Shown here piece by piece: positions 1 through 9,053 of a DNA stretch of 64,000 nucleotides. This DNA is from Rouxiella chamberiensis (GTDB lineage Bacteria; Pseudomonadota; Gammaproteobacteria; Enterobacterales; Enterobacteriaceae). The notes beneath the pieces are model-generated. The model was given only the letters and a program-made list of their open reading frames with translations. It had not been told where the DNA came from and did no database searches. The stretch's first letter is position 1, and each line of letters begins with the position of its first letter. The stretch is from positions 4,340,001 through 4,404,000 of the forward strand of contig NZ_CP114058.1 in assembly GCF_026967475.1 (NCBI RefSeq), given 5' to 3'. Made by a program: the position numbers and the translations under genes.

Positions 1-700
1 GGGCATGTACCAGCACGCGGACATCGTGGTAAAAATCGTGATGATCGGACTGTTGCTGGCGTCGGTGGTGACCTGGACGCTGCTGTTTAGCAAAGGTGCC
101 GAAATCCTCTCTGCGCGTCGCCGTCTGCGCCGTGAACTGGCTGCCCTGTTGCCGGTTCGTTCACTGAAAGAGGCGCTGGATCAGGCTGAAAGCTTCTCCG
201 CCAACAGCACCAGCAGCCAGATGCTGCGCGATGCCGAAAACGAGCTGGAGTTGTCTGCCGGTTCCACCGACAACAACGGCATCAAGGAGCGTACCGGTTT
301 CCGTCTCGAGCGCCGCGTTAGCGCTGCCGGTCGTCATATGGGCCGTGGCAACGGTATTCTGGCGACCATCGGAGCGATTTCTCCTTTTGTCGGCCTGTTT
401 GGTACCGTGTGGGGCATCATGAACAGCTTTATCGGCATTGCACAGACTCAAACCACCAATCTGGCGGTTGTGGCTCCCGGCATTGCAGAAGCGTTGCTGG
501 CGACGGCGGTCGGTCTGGTTGCGGCTATCCCTGCGGTGGTTATCTACAACATTTTCGCCCGTACCATTGCGTCTTACCGTCATCAGGTTGGCGATGTGGC
601 AGCCCAGATTCTGCTGCTTCAGGGCCGTGATCTTGACCTGGCAACCCGTGTCGAAGAGGCACCGCGCGCGCAGGCGGGTCACAAGCTACGCGTAGGATAA
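1..700 (+). CDS. exbB: ExbB, TonB-complex proton channel subunit (5' truncated by window edge)
   Basis: Inner-membrane subunit of the ExbB-ExbD-TonB motor, which uses the proton gradient to energise outer-membrane siderophore and cobalamin receptors. The visible 231 residues start at [10 protein letters not shown], which in E. coli ExbB is internal and preceded by a Trp-Gly; the bases just before it (ending GGC, Gly) keep the frame open, so the true start lies left of the window. The central segment (about residues 118-150 of the visible part, [20 protein letters not shown]) and the following TM segment containing [11 protein letters not shown] are the family signature. exbD follows after 7 bp, so the two form an operon. 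No Fur box can be judged because the promoter is outside the window. Confidence 0.96.
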   Translation, partial: GMYQHADIVVKIVMIGLLLASVVTWTLLFSKGAEILSARRRLRRELAALLPVRSLKEALDQAESFSANSTSSQMLRDAENELELSAGSTDNNGIKERTGFRLERRVSAAGRHMGRGNGILATIGAISPFVGLFGTVWGIMNSFIGIAQTQTTNLAVVAPGIAEALLATAVGLVAAIPAVVIYNIFARTIASYRHQVGDVAAQILLLQGRDLDLATRVEEAPRAQAGHKLRVG

Positions 701-707
701 GTTAATC

Positions 708-1139
708 ATGGCAATTCGTTTAAACGACGACCTCGATGAAAGCGGCGAAATGCATGACATTAACGTCACGCCGTTTATCGACGTTATGCTGGTGCTGCTG
801 ATTATCTTCATGGTGGCAGCGCCTCTGGCGACGGTAGATGTGCGGGTCAATCTTCCTGCCTCCACCGCCCAGTCCCAGCCTCGCCCGCCTAAACCGGTGT
901 TCCTGTCGGTCAAGGCTGACAACCAGATGTTTATCGGCGACGATGTGATTACGCCTGACAACCTCGGCGCGCTGCTCGACCAGCGCACGCAGGGCGACAA
1001 GCAAACCACTATCTTCTTCCGTGCCGACAAGTCGGTGGATTACGCAACCATCATGAGCGTGATGGATAAACTGCGTGCCGCCGGTTACCTGAAAGTCGGT
1101 CTGGTCGGCGAAGAGAAAGGCGGCGCAGCGGCGCAGTAA
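708..1139 (+). CDS. exbD: ExbD, TonB-complex proton-conducting subunit
   Basis: Partner of ExbB in the TonB energising complex. The 143-aa protein has a short cytoplasmic N-terminus, one TM segment (about residues 22-43) and a periplasmic C-terminal domain. The motif NVTPFIDVMLVLLIIF holds the conserved membrane aspartate used in proton transfer (family knowledge). The length fits enterobacterial ExbD. The start ATG lies 7 bp after the exbB stop, and a strong hairpin terminator follows. The gene is intact. Confidence 0.97.
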   Translation: MAIRLNDDLDESGEMHDINVTPFIDVMLVLLIIFMVAAPLATVDVRVNLPASTAQSQPRPPKPVFLSVKADNQMFIGDDVITPDNLGALLDQRTQGDKQTTIFFRADKSVDYATIMSVMDKLRAAGYLKVGLVGEEKGGAAAQ

Positions 1140-1159
1140 CGCTTTTCACAGGCAGAATA

Positions 1160-1197
1160 AAGAAGGCCCGAGTCGCGCAGGTGACTCGGGCCTTCTT
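1160..1197. terminator. Hairpin terminator after exbBD
   Basis: A perfect 15-bp inverted repeat, AAGAAGGCCCGAGTC at 1160-1174 against its complement at 1183-1197, with an 8-nt loop. It lies 20 bp after the exbD stop and ends in a short T-rich stretch (TTCTTGTCTT). It separates exbBD from alkB. Confidence 0.85.
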
Positions 1198-1268
1198 GTC
1201 TTCGGCATTCCCGCCGCCTTCGCCAAGGGCTGTTATACTTAACGTTGAACTGTCTGGCAGGAGGACAC

Positions 1269-1922
1269 ATGAACCTGGATCTTTTTGCGCACCCGGATTT
1301 TCACCCAAGCTGGCGTGAAGATATTTGCCCGGGCGCCGTGGTATTACGCGGCGCGGCGCTGGCCGATGAGCGTGAACTGCTCAAGGCTATCAATCGAATC
1401 GCCATCAAGGCGCCCTTCCAGTATCGCGCCACACCGGGCGGTTATGCCATGTCGGTCGCGATGACCAACTGCGGCGAACTGGGCTGGGTAACCGATCGTC
1501 AGGGATATCGTTATCAGACGACTTCGCCCGAAACGCGCAAACAGTGGCCGCCGATGCCCGATATCTTCCGCACGCTTGCGATTCACGCCGCCAAAGAGGC
1601 CGGTTTCGACAACTTTCTGCCCGACGCCTGTCTGATTAACCGCTACCAGCCGGGTGCGAAAATGTCGCTGCATCAGGACAAGGACGAAGACGATTTCGGC
1701 CAGCCTATCGTGTCGATTTCTCTGGGTCTTCCGGCGGTGTTTCAGTTTGGCGGGCTGGAGCGCAGTGACCCGACTCTGCGGGTGAATCTGACGCACGGCG
1801 ATATCGTTGTGTGGGGCGGACCGGCGCGACTGCGCTATCACGGGATCCTGCCGCTGAAAGTGGGTGAACATCCACTAACGGGGCAATACCGTTTTAATCT
1901 GACCTTCCGCAAGGCGCATTGA
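1269..1922 (+). CDS. alkB: AlkB, Fe(II)/2-oxoglutarate-dependent DNA/RNA dealkylase
   Basis: Oxidative demethylase that removes 1-methyladenine and 3-methylcytosine lesions. The 217-aa protein aligns end to end with E. coli AlkB. The iron ligands are visible: H135-x-D137 in LHQDKDE and H191 in RYHGILPL. The 2-oxoglutarate-binding arginine lies in the C-terminal YRFNLTFRKAH. The substrate-side motif GGYAMSVAMTNCG (about 57-69) is also conserved. I chose the ATG at 1269 because GGAGG sits just upstream; an earlier in-frame ATG at 1245 adds 8 residues without homology. Here alkB stands alone, whereas in E. coli it is in the ada-alkB operon; no Ada gene is seen. Confidence 0.95.
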   Translation: MNLDLFAHPDFHPSWREDICPGAVVLRGAALADERELLKAINRIAIKAPFQYRATPGGYAMSVAMTNCGELGWVTDRQGYRYQTTSPETRKQWPPMPDIFRTLAIHAAKEAGFDNFLPDACLINRYQPGAKMSLHQDKDEDDFGQPIVSISLGLPAVFQFGGLERSDPTLRVNLTHGDIVVWGGPARLRYHGILPLKVGEHPLTGQYRFNLTFRKAH

Positions 1923-2072
1923 CCGCGCAATCGCCCTGCGTTGCGTAAAGCGCAGGACTTCGCGCCCGTTGTGCATTAAACTAGGCGGCTTCACTGTTTC
2001 CCTCCCAGGTTTCAAAAAAACGTAGCGGGTAAAACAGGCATTTTTGAACGAATTTATTAGGTGGTAAGAGCG

Positions 2073-2552
2073 ATGAACGGTGTAATCACAACCTGGTTTG
2101 AAGATAAAGGTTTTGGCTTTATCAAAGATGAAAACGGAGATAACCGCTATTTCCATGTGATTAAAGTCGCCAATCCTGATCTTATCAAGAAAGATGCCGT
2201 GGTGACCTTCGAGCCTACGACCAATACCAAGGGACTCTCGGCCTTTGCGGTGAAAGTGGCGCCCGAAAGCAAGCACATTCACATTGCCGGTGAGCGCATC
2301 AAAATCACCAGCATCAAGTCTTTCCTGGCCTTTAGCGAAGAAGTGCCTGCGGATTCCAAAATCGACAAGGAAAACGCCGTGCTTTCCGTGGGCCTGCTGA
2401 TGAACCGCATCAAGCCAAAAGACGAAGAAGCCAGGGCCACGACGCGGACTATCAAGAAACTGCTGATCACGACCTTCCAGAATTCCACCTACGTCTTCTC
2501 GGAAGATGAAATCGACGTAGACGCGACGGTCAAAATCCTCAAGGCGCTGTAA
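2073..2552 (+). CDS. Cold-shock-domain protein with C-terminal extension
   Basis: About 159 aa. Residues 1-65 form an OB-fold cold-shock domain: MNGVITTWFEDKGFGFIKDE carries the RNP-1-like KGFGFI, and RYFH is the RNP-2-like site. The remaining ~95 residues are an extension without a recognised domain, rich in Lys and Glu, ending with an acidic FSEDEIDVD. Similar two-part proteins occur in Serratia and Yersinia (from memory). It probably binds single-stranded nucleic acid. The ATG at 2073 is preferred over a GTG at 2061 because TAAGAG lies just upstream. The 150-bp leader from alkB could hold a cold-responsive 5' UTR. Confidence 0.8.
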   Translation: MNGVITTWFEDKGFGFIKDENGDNRYFHVIKVANPDLIKKDAVVTFEPTTNTKGLSAFAVKVAPESKHIHIAGERIKITSIKSFLAFSEEVPADSKIDKENAVLSVGLLMNRIKPKDEEARATTRTIKKLLITTFQNSTYVFSEDEIDVDATVKILKAL

Positions 2553-2607
2553 ACCCTGCTTTCTCGCCGTTGGCCTCTGCGTCCAGCGGCGATACCTTGC
2601 TCCCTTT

Positions 2608-3594
2608 CTAATACGTTACAGTGACCGTCACGGTATCGCTGTAATTCCCTGCGGGCACATTCGCCTGGCTGGTATTGACCTGCGCCGTGTAAGACACCGC
2701 CTGCGAGTTGCCGTTGCCGGTCGCGGCCAAATCATTGGTCGGCGTCCATACCGTCGAGTCGGCCTTGAGCAGCTGATATTGCAGGTAATACGTGGTGCCA
2801 TTGATCAATGAAGACATCTGGCGATACTGTCCGCTAAGGGGATTGCTGCTGGCCATTTTGATGGTGTAGGCCGCGCTTTGGGTGCAGCGAACGCTCAGGC
2901 TGTTGCTGGTCACGGGCGTGGTAAAACTGCTCGGGAAAGGGTTGGAACCAAAGCTGACGTTGGGCGCGCTGTCGAGGTAGCAGTAGTTGGTGACCACAAG
3001 CGTGACCGGAATCGTGGTGGTGGCAGTCTGGTCGGTATAGATGCACAACCCCAGCAGACCGATAAAGCAGACGTGCGATGCCCAGCTCAGATTCAGCGTA
3101 TCGGTGTAGGTTCCGGCAGGAACATTGGCCAGCGACGTTTTCAGATACAGCGGCAGTGTGCCGTTGGTGCCCGTAAACAGGCCAAGCAGGCCAAGCAGCG
3201 ACGTTTGCGAATTGGTGTAGCTGTTGCCGACCGGCAACGTCGTGGCACAGCCAGAATCGATGCACAGCGTATAGGGAACATAGGCGGCCGGCGTGCTGCC
3301 GTTGGCGGGCGCGTAGAGTCGCGGCGTGCTGCCACTGGCATTGGTGCTCGACGAGAGTGTGAGTCGGATGGTGTTGGTCGACAGCAACGACAGTACATTG
3401 CCGGAACAGCTATAACCGGTGTTGGCGGTGACCAATTGCGACGTACCGTTAATCGTAAACGAGCTTTGGGTGCCGAAACTGGCACTGCCTACCGCTGCCC
3501 CGGCTCCGTTGGTGCAGTCTGCCAGCGCCGTGCCCATTCCTGCGAGACTCGACAGCAGTAAAAGCACGGCGCGTATTCCTGTCGCCTTTCTCAT
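2608..3594 (-). CDS. CsuE-like tip adhesin of archaic chaperone-usher pilus
   Basis: Last gene of a six-gene Csu-type operon; 328 aa with signal peptide MRKATGIRAVLLLLSSLAGMGTALA. It contains two spore-coat-U (SCPU) domains: an N-terminal receptor-type domain (about 26-200) and a C-terminal pilin domain that ends with the donor-strand-like NYSDTVTVTVTY. The N-terminal domain has conserved Cys residues (DCTNGAG, SCSG, LCIDSGC) and two unusual surface-type hydrophobic runs, LLGLLGLF (about 133-140) and CFIGLLGLCIY (about 175-185). These resemble the hydrophobic finger loops by which Acinetobacter CsuE attaches to abiotic surfaces (family knowledge). Its ATG overlaps the usher stop by 4 bp. Intact. 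Confidence 0.85.
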   Translation of the reverse strand: MRKATGIRAVLLLLSSLAGMGTALADCTNGAGAAVGSASFGTQSSFTINGTSQLVTANTGYSCSGNVLSLLSTNTIRLTLSSSTNASGSTPRLYAPANGSTPAAYVPYTLCIDSGCATTLPVGNSYTNSQTSLLGLLGLFTGTNGTLPLYLKTSLANVPAGTYTDTLNLSWASHVCFIGLLGLCIYTDQTATTTIPVTLVVTNYCYLDSAPNVSFGSNPFPSSFTTPVTSNSLSVRCTQSAAYTIKMASSNPLSGQYRQMSSLINGTTYYLQYQLLKADSTVWTPTNDLAATGNGNSQAVSYTAQVNTSQANVPAGNYSDTVTVTVTY

Positions 3595-6110
3595 TTTTTC
3601 TCCTCATGTGAAACGAAAGCGCCCGGACGGCAGACCAGCGGGCCGACCTGCTGGATGCTGTGGCTGGCGGCGTTCAGGTCGAAGCCGAGGCGGCAGGGTG
3701 CCGCGCCCTCAAGCTGTACGCTAATCTGGTTGTGGAGCTGTAGATTGCTGAAATAGACCAGCCCGTCATAACCGACAACGGCGACCTGATGGCTGTTTTC
3801 TTCCGTCACCAGCGTGCCGAGTTTGAGTGGCTGACCCTGAACATCGTTGAGTCGAAGGGTAGCGGACATCACTCTGCGCACCGGGAAATCGACCACTCTA
3901 CCGCTGCCTTCGCGCACGGCCACGCGCCTGGAGACCTCCGGTGTGCTCACATCTGCCGGAAGCGGCAGGGTATCGATGTCGATTTTTGCCGGATAAAACG
4001 AACTGACATTCGGCACCAGCAGATGTCCGTGCCTGTCGGTGGTCCCTATTTTCTGGTTCTCGTACAGCACGGGCACGCCGGTGTAGTGATCGGTATTCAC
4101 GACCACGAAAGCATCGTTTATCTTGTCCGAGACAAACAGGTCGTTGTCGATAAACACCACGGATCCGCTGAGATCTGCCCAGTTTGTGTATTCCCCTTCC
4201 GGCCCGTAAACGCCGCCCTGCACGGTAGCGTAATGCGTTTTCCAGGTGGCATCGGCCTGCTGATAGGCATTTTTGCCGGTGGAATAGGCGACATCCCAGC
4301 CCAGTCCGCCGTCGGTCGGCACCGATTTGCTGGCACCCAGCTGTTGCTGGTAGTTGCCCTGATTATCGCGCTGGCTGCTCAGGTTGATGTTGGCCCCGAA
4401 ATCCAGCGGAATGATAAATTGCAGCTGCGCACTGTAGCCGTTTTCGCCGAGCGTCTTGTTCATCGACAAAAACATGCTGCTTTGTCCCCATAGTGAACGG
4501 CTATAGGAGAGGTTCAGCAGGCGGGTATGGCTTTGGTCATAGGCTTCGACGTCGAAATAGCCAACGCCGACGGTGCCGTTCGATGTGCCAAAGGGCGAAG
4601 CGCTGAAAGTGGCCTGATCGGCGCGGTGGCTCAGGCGCGAGTCACTGGAGTAGGAGGTCAGATCCTGATACCCGTCGGTGCGCGAGGCGCGTTGCACGGC
4701 GAGGCTATAGCGGGTGGAATAGTAGGAGTAGCCGATGACATATTGCGATCCGCGCGTACGCTGGTCTTCAATCGAATAACCGCCGCCGAGGTTATCAATG
4801 GCGCTGTTGGTCAGCGCCTGGGTAATGCCGTCGGTACTGGAAATCTGCGAGCCGACCACGCGGTGATTGGCACGGCTCTGGCTGCCCGAGAGACTCAGCG
4901 TTCCGAGTCGCCACACGGCGATATCCGCGCCTACGCCACCAAGCTGCAAGCCCTGCGTCGCCTCGGCATGGCTTGAAAAGGTCAGCGAGTTGGTGAGGCC
5001 GAATCGATAGATGCCGCTGAAGGCCGGAGAGCCATAATCGCTGCTGTTCAGGCCGTAATTTTTGCGCACCTTGCCGAGTGAAAAATCGAAATCGGTCAGC
5101 CCTTTTCTCAGCAGCTGGTTCGAGACATAAAAGGGCACAGAGGTCGAGACTTGTCGCCCCAGCGCATCGGTCGTCACGACCGTCGCTTCGCCCGCGCCAT
5201 TAATGTAGGGAACATTGGTCAGAGTAAACGGACCGGCGTTCAGATTGCTGCTGCTCGCCTTAAAGCCGTTGATAAACAGATCCACGGAAGTCGGCACCGC
5301 CGCCGTGCCGCTGTACTGAACCAGCGGATAAGTCACCACATCGGGACGCACGCCGAAGTTGCGGCTCACACGCAGGCCGCCCATTCGCGCCGAATTGCTC
5401 CAGGTCAACGAGTCGCTCACGAAATCCCCGAGCTGATAACTGACAAGCCGCTGATCGTCGCTATAGCGCCAGTAGGTGTCGTAGCGCAGATAACCGTCCT
5501 GATTACCAGCATCAGCGCTGTCTCCGCCATCCATACGGGTGCGCCAGGTGCCGGTATTGGAAAGAATGCCGACGTCGCTGAACAGCCGCTGTTCCAGATA
5601 GGTCGACAGGGTGCGCGAGCCGCGATAGGGATCCGAATAGTACGAATCATAATTCATCAGCAGGCCGGTGCTGCTTTGCGCGGGCGTGTAATTCAGTAGC
5701 CTATCGCTCTGGATATCCTGTCTGGGCAGCCAGTCGTCGGGCAGGGTGATAAGCAACTGCTGCGCCGACGCCTTGTAGGTCGCCTTGACGTCAGGCAGCG
5801 CGCCGACGTCCACCAGTCCCTGCTGCTGTCCGTTAAGGCGCACATGATATTTAGCCAGAATCCCCGATTCGACCAGATAACGGCCGTTGCGATACACCAC
5901 CGGCACCACCTGATTGTCGGTCTGCCCGTTGACCACCAGCGTCAGATAATAGGTGGCGCTGCTGACCACCGGCGCGGCGCGGGGCGGCGCAGGCAAAGAG
6001 GAATACTCCTGCCCGTGCGCACCGACGCTCAGCAGACTTAATCCGCTGACATAAAACAGCTTTCGACGATCCCTCAAGCGCGGTTTCGGCATCGAACGTC
6101 GACGTTGCAT
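3591..6110 (-). CDS. Outer-membrane usher of archaic (Csu-type) pilus
   Basis: 839 aa, intact. Ushers are 24-strand outer-membrane barrels that receive chaperone-subunit complexes and secrete the assembled fibre. Order: a basic N-terminus and signal segment (about 16-33, ending VGAHG), an N-terminal periplasmic domain (YLTLVVNGQTDNQVVPVVYRNG), the barrel with a plug region (VDLFINGFKASSSNLNAGPF is the typical plug-proximal motif), then C-terminal domains (VPNVSSFYPAKIDID). The length and the absence of the usual C-terminal Cys pair fit the archaic class. It lies between the chaperone (17-bp gap) and the tip adhesin (4-bp overlap). The start at 6110 could instead be the Met at residue 7. Confidence 0.9.
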   Translation of the reverse strand: MQRRRSMPKPRLRDRRKLFYVSGLSLLSVGAHGQEYSSLPAPPRAAPVVSSATYYLTLVVNGQTDNQVVPVVYRNGRYLVESGILAKYHVRLNGQQQGLVDVGALPDVKATYKASAQQLLITLPDDWLPRQDIQSDRLLNYTPAQSSTGLLMNYDSYYSDPYRGSRTLSTYLEQRLFSDVGILSNTGTWRTRMDGGDSADAGNQDGYLRYDTYWRYSDDQRLVSYQLGDFVSDSLTWSNSARMGGLRVSRNFGVRPDVVTYPLVQYSGTAAVPTSVDLFINGFKASSSNLNAGPFTLTNVPYINGAGEATVVTTDALGRQVSTSVPFYVSNQLLRKGLTDFDFSLGKVRKNYGLNSSDYGSPAFSGIYRFGLTNSLTFSSHAEATQGLQLGGVGADIAVWRLGTLSLSGSQSRANHRVVGSQISSTDGITQALTNSAIDNLGGGYSIEDQRTRGSQYVIGYSYYSTRYSLAVQRASRTDGYQDLTSYSSDSRLSHRADQATFSASPFGTSNGTVGVGYFDVEAYDQSHTRLLNLSYSRSLWGQSSMFLSMNKTLGENGYSAQLQFIIPLDFGANINLSSQRDNQGNYQQQLGASKSVPTDGGLGWDVAYSTGKNAYQQADATWKTHYATVQGGVYGPEGEYTNWADLSGSVVFIDNDLFVSDKINDAFVVVNTDHYTGVPVLYENQKIGTTDRHGHLLVPNVSSFYPAKIDIDTLPLPADVSTPEVSRRVAVREGSGRVVDFPVRRVMSATLRLNDVQGQPLKLGTLVTEENSHQVAVVGYDGLVYFSNLQLHNQISVQLEGAAPCRLGFDLNAASHSIQQVGPLVCRPGAFVSHEEKK

Positions 6111-6127
6111 GCGGCCAGGTCCCGTCC

Positions 6128-6935
6128 TTATTCGCCGTGTTTAATGACGATAGGGCGGGTGTTGTCGGCAATCTGTGCGTTGAGCTGGCTGCTCGAACCC
6201 GGCGTGCCGGCACTAGTGGGCAGCGGCCAGCGCATGGTCTTGCCCGGCAGTACATAGCCGAGGAAACCGCTGGTCATGGTTTTCACCGCCTGCTTCTGTG
6301 CGCCAGTGGCCGACCAGAATACGTTGCTCAATCGGGCATGCACGATGCCGCTGTTATGCACTTGCAGATAAGGTTTGCCGCCGACGCTTTGCAGGCTCCA
6401 GTCCAGAATCGGTTTCGTGGCGGAATCTGCGTCGCGTTTTACGTCTGCGCGCTCGTCGGTCCATAATCCTTCGCCATCGATAAACAGCGGCAGCGAGATA
6501 GCGCATTTGCAGCTGCAACCCGACCATCGGCTTGTTGGTTTCTTTAGGCTGGTTCAAAGAAGACGGGACTTCGTCGATGATGATGCGGTAAGCCTGCTCG
6601 GTATGCGTTGGCGCGGGCGTGTTGCGGATCAGACGGATCAACTGCCGATCCCCCGGCGCCACGGTTGCAAAGGGCGGGCTGATAACCACATTGGTTTGAT
6701 CGGCATAGTTTTCGTTGAAATTGTCCTGCTTCCAGGCATAGACCCGAATCTGCAAGGTGACGGGATCGGCGCCGCGATTCTCCAGCCATAACGCAGATCC
6801 ATTCTGATCCGCTTCGATAATCTGGTAAACGGGCCACACCAGCACCGAACTGGCTGCCAGAGCGGAAGCGCTAGCGGTCAGGGCAGCAGCCATTGCAGCC
6901 CAGCGGGCCAAAGAACGCAATGTAGAGAAAACCAT
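6128..6935 (-). CDS. Periplasmic pilus chaperone, CsuC-like (one frameshift)
   Basis: Repaired length 268 aa, typical for PapD-superfamily chaperones. Signal peptide MVFSTLRSLARWAAMAAALTASASALA, then an N-terminal Ig-like domain with the G1-strand region MVGLQLQMRYSLPLF, and a C-terminal domain ending IADNTRPIVIKHGE. The reading frame breaks near base 6497, in the MRY-SLPLF motif: the coding strand reads TAT-C-TCG, one base more than needed. Both halves keep family sequence, so the break is probably a sequence error. It sits between the pilin genes and the usher. Confidence 0.85.
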
Positions 6936-6951
6936 AGTTAAATCCTGTGTT

Positions 6952-7489
6952 TCAGTAAGTTAAAGTCACCGTCACCGTGTCGGTATAGGTGCCGGCGGAA
7001 GGCAGTGTGCTGGCGGCGAACCAGGCGGCCATAAACCGTGTAGGTTTGCGTCGTGGCTGGAAAAGAGGCGATAGACATCGCCAGCGCGCCGTTTCCCCAC
7101 ACCTGGCTGCGGGCGCTGTCCTGGTAGAGCTGATAGCGCAAGGTTTCGGTTCCGGCCGTGTTGGCCATATAGCGCTGCGTGCTGCTGCCCCCGTGCGTGC
7201 CATAGTCCATGGCAATGCTGACGGCGGTGCCCGGCGTGCAGGTCACGACCACCGATCCGGCTCCGCTGGAACTGGCAATATCGACGTTGCTCGGGAGTGA
7301 CGCGAAAGAGCCGAAATTCAGGGTGCCCAGACTGGTTATCGGACTGACCGGTGAACTGCCGAAGGCGCAACCTTTGGTGATAACGGCAGAAACGGTGAAT
7401 GTCAGCGCGGGCGTGGTGGCGGCCCGCGTAGGCAGCGGAAGCAGAAGGCAGCCGGTCAGGGCGTAGAGAAGCAGGCGAGAAGGCGTCAT
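6952..7489 (-). CDS. SCPU-domain pilus subunit, third in Csu-type operon (one frameshift)
   Basis: Repaired length about 178 aa. Signal peptide MTPSRLLLYALTGCLLLPLPTRA, then a spore-coat-U fold with TKGCAFG near the N-terminus, LGTLNFGSFASL, VTCTPGTAVSIAMDYG, and the C-terminal donor-strand motif SAGTYTDTVTVTLTY. The frame breaks at bases 7021-7022, where the coding strand reads CTGGTTC; CTGTTC restores YGRLFAAST and the normal C-terminus. The ATG at 7489 is preferred over a GTG three codons earlier because GAGG lies at the right spacing. Its position matches CsuB. Confidence 0.8.
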
Positions 7490-7504
7490 GAGGCGCACCT
7501 CGGC

Positions 7505-8023
7505 TTACCAGCTAACGGTAACATTAACGGTATCGCTGTAGATTCCGGCGGCGGGCGTGGTCTGGCTCGGCACGCGGCCATACACGGTGTGCCACTGATC
7601 GGCGCCGTTGCCGACATCGCTCAATCCAATCGTGTTATCCCAGACGACAGAACGCGCGGCGCTGGTGTAGAGGTTATACAGCACGGTGGCGCTGGTATTG
7701 GTGGCATTGACCATTTTGCGATTGGTCACATCGCCGCTTTTGCCGCCGTCCATCGCAATCTTGTAGCTCAACCCGTTGACACATTTCACCCGGATAGATC
7801 CGGCCAGTTGGGCGCTGGTGGCGTTGATTACGCTGCTTAACGAAGCATAATTTCCGAAATTGAGGGTGCCGTAACTGAGGGTGCCAGACGTCACGGTACC
7901 GGCTTCGCAGGCGGGTAACAGCGTGGCCTGAACGGACAGGGTTGCGGCGTGGGCGAGACAGGGCGCGCCCATACCCGAGAACAGGATGCACAGCAGCAGC
8001 AGTAGTCGTCCCTTGAATCCCAT
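7505..8023 (-). CDS. SCPU-domain pilus subunit, second in Csu-type operon
   Basis: 172 aa, intact. Signal peptide MGFKGRLLLLLCILFSGMGAPCLAHA, then the SCPU domain with LPACEAGT, YGTLNFGNYASLS, VKCVNGLSYKIAMDGG, VYGRVPSQTTP and the C-terminal NVTVSW. RBS AGGGACGAGGT lies just before the ATG at 8023. The position matches CsuA of the Acinetobacter operon. It gives the in-family template used to repair the two frameshifted sister subunits. Confidence 0.85.
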   Translation of the reverse strand: MGFKGRLLLLLCILFSGMGAPCLAHAATLSVQATLLPACEAGTVTSGTLSYGTLNFGNYASLSSVINATSAQLAGSIRVKCVNGLSYKIAMDGGKSGDVTNRKMVNATNTSATVLYNLYTSAARSVVWDNTIGLSDVGNGADQWHTVYGRVPSQTTPAAGIYSDTVNVTVSW

Positions 8024-8096
8024 ACCTCGTCCCTTTGATTGCCTTATCCACTACCTTCGCGATAAACAGGGCCTTATCGACCCTGAATAACCGGCG

Positions 8097-8640
8097 TTAC
8101 CAGGCAAGCGTTGCGACAACGGTATCGTTGTAGGTTGCAGCTGCGGGGGCCGTCGTTGTCTGATCGGCCGGCAGAAACGCGGGCATAAATCGGGAATTCC
8201 TGCGCGCCGATAGCCAGGGCTACGGGCGTGTTGATCCCGATTTCGGCGGTCCGTGCCGTATCGGAATAAAGGCGATAAGGAATGGTGGTCGCGCCGCCTG
8301 CGGTCATGGCTCGCACGCCGCTGCCGCCGTTGTTGCCGGCATTGATAGACATCGTCGGCGTGAGGCCGGTGCTACAGGTTACGGTCACCGCCGAGGTGCC
8401 GTCCGCGCCTATCAAGGTGCCGTTGACTACGTTGGTCAGGTCGGAATAATTACCGAAATTGATGTTACCCCACTGGTTGACGCCGCCGGTAATACTGCCG
8501 TTACCCACGGTACAGCCTGCGCTGATGGTTAACTGAACACCAATCTGACCGGTCAGCGTGCCCGCCGCGAACGCGCCGGAGGAGAGAGAAAGGGTGGCCG
8601 TAGCCAGCAATACAGATAAAGCGATGTGTTTAGTACCCAT
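8097..8640 (-). CDS. SCPU-domain pilus major subunit, first gene of Csu-type operon (one frameshift)
   Basis: Repaired length about 180 aa. Signal peptide MGTKHIALSVLLATATLSLSSGAFA, then ISAGCTVGNGSI, WGNINFGNYSDLT, VTCSTGLTPTMSINAG and YRLYSDTARTAEIG. The frame breaks at bases 8175-8177: the coding strand has GTTTCTG, and GTTCTG gives YARVLPADQTT, which matches VYGRVPSQTT of the neighbouring subunit; the repaired C-terminus is ATYNDTVVATLAW. The start at 8640 has GGGAG upstream; a longer in-frame start at 8682 would spoil the signal peptide. As first gene it is the CsuA/B-like main rod subunit. Confidence 0.8.
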
Positions 8641-9053
8641 GATGACTCCCAATAACAACTTAAAAAGATGTGTTTCACGCAAGAAACTTGCGAGTGGAAA
8701 TCCTCTGGTGGCAATAGAATCTTTAAACGAAGCAAAAAATCAGGGCGATCCTCTCGCTTTAGGGGTGCGAAAGTCATCGTAACAAAAACATTAACTAAAC
8801 TAATGAAACATCCGTTCGGACATTAATATAATTTATTAATTTTAACTTAAGGAGATTTTTTTGAATTTTTGGGGATATCAATTTTAAATGCTGAATAACT
8901 GAATTTCATGGTTTTAAATGTGGATGAACATAATGATGACCACGCTTTATGCCTAATCCGATTCTTAAAAGTGTTACATTGCTAATGTATTTGAGCTTTC
9001 AGCGGCGGACAAACAGGCGATAAAAGCCGTTCGCCCGCCGGAGCAATGGCAGG
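8641..9053. other. AT-rich intergenic region with the pilus promoter
   Basis: About 410 bp between the first pilus gene and the end of the DHA2 transporter gene, both on the minus strand. The part at 8780-8900 is strongly AT-rich (runs such as AATATAATTTATTAATTTTAA) and is the likely promoter and nucleoid-protein target for the pilus operon. I see no gene, and no operator I can name. Confidence 0.4.

Noticed and set aside
2834..5699. Several long frames opposite the pilus genes (e.g. 2878-3561, 3789-4493, 5151-5699)
   Set aside because: Shadows of the GC-rich usher and adhesin genes; the sense strand has signal peptides and domain motifs.
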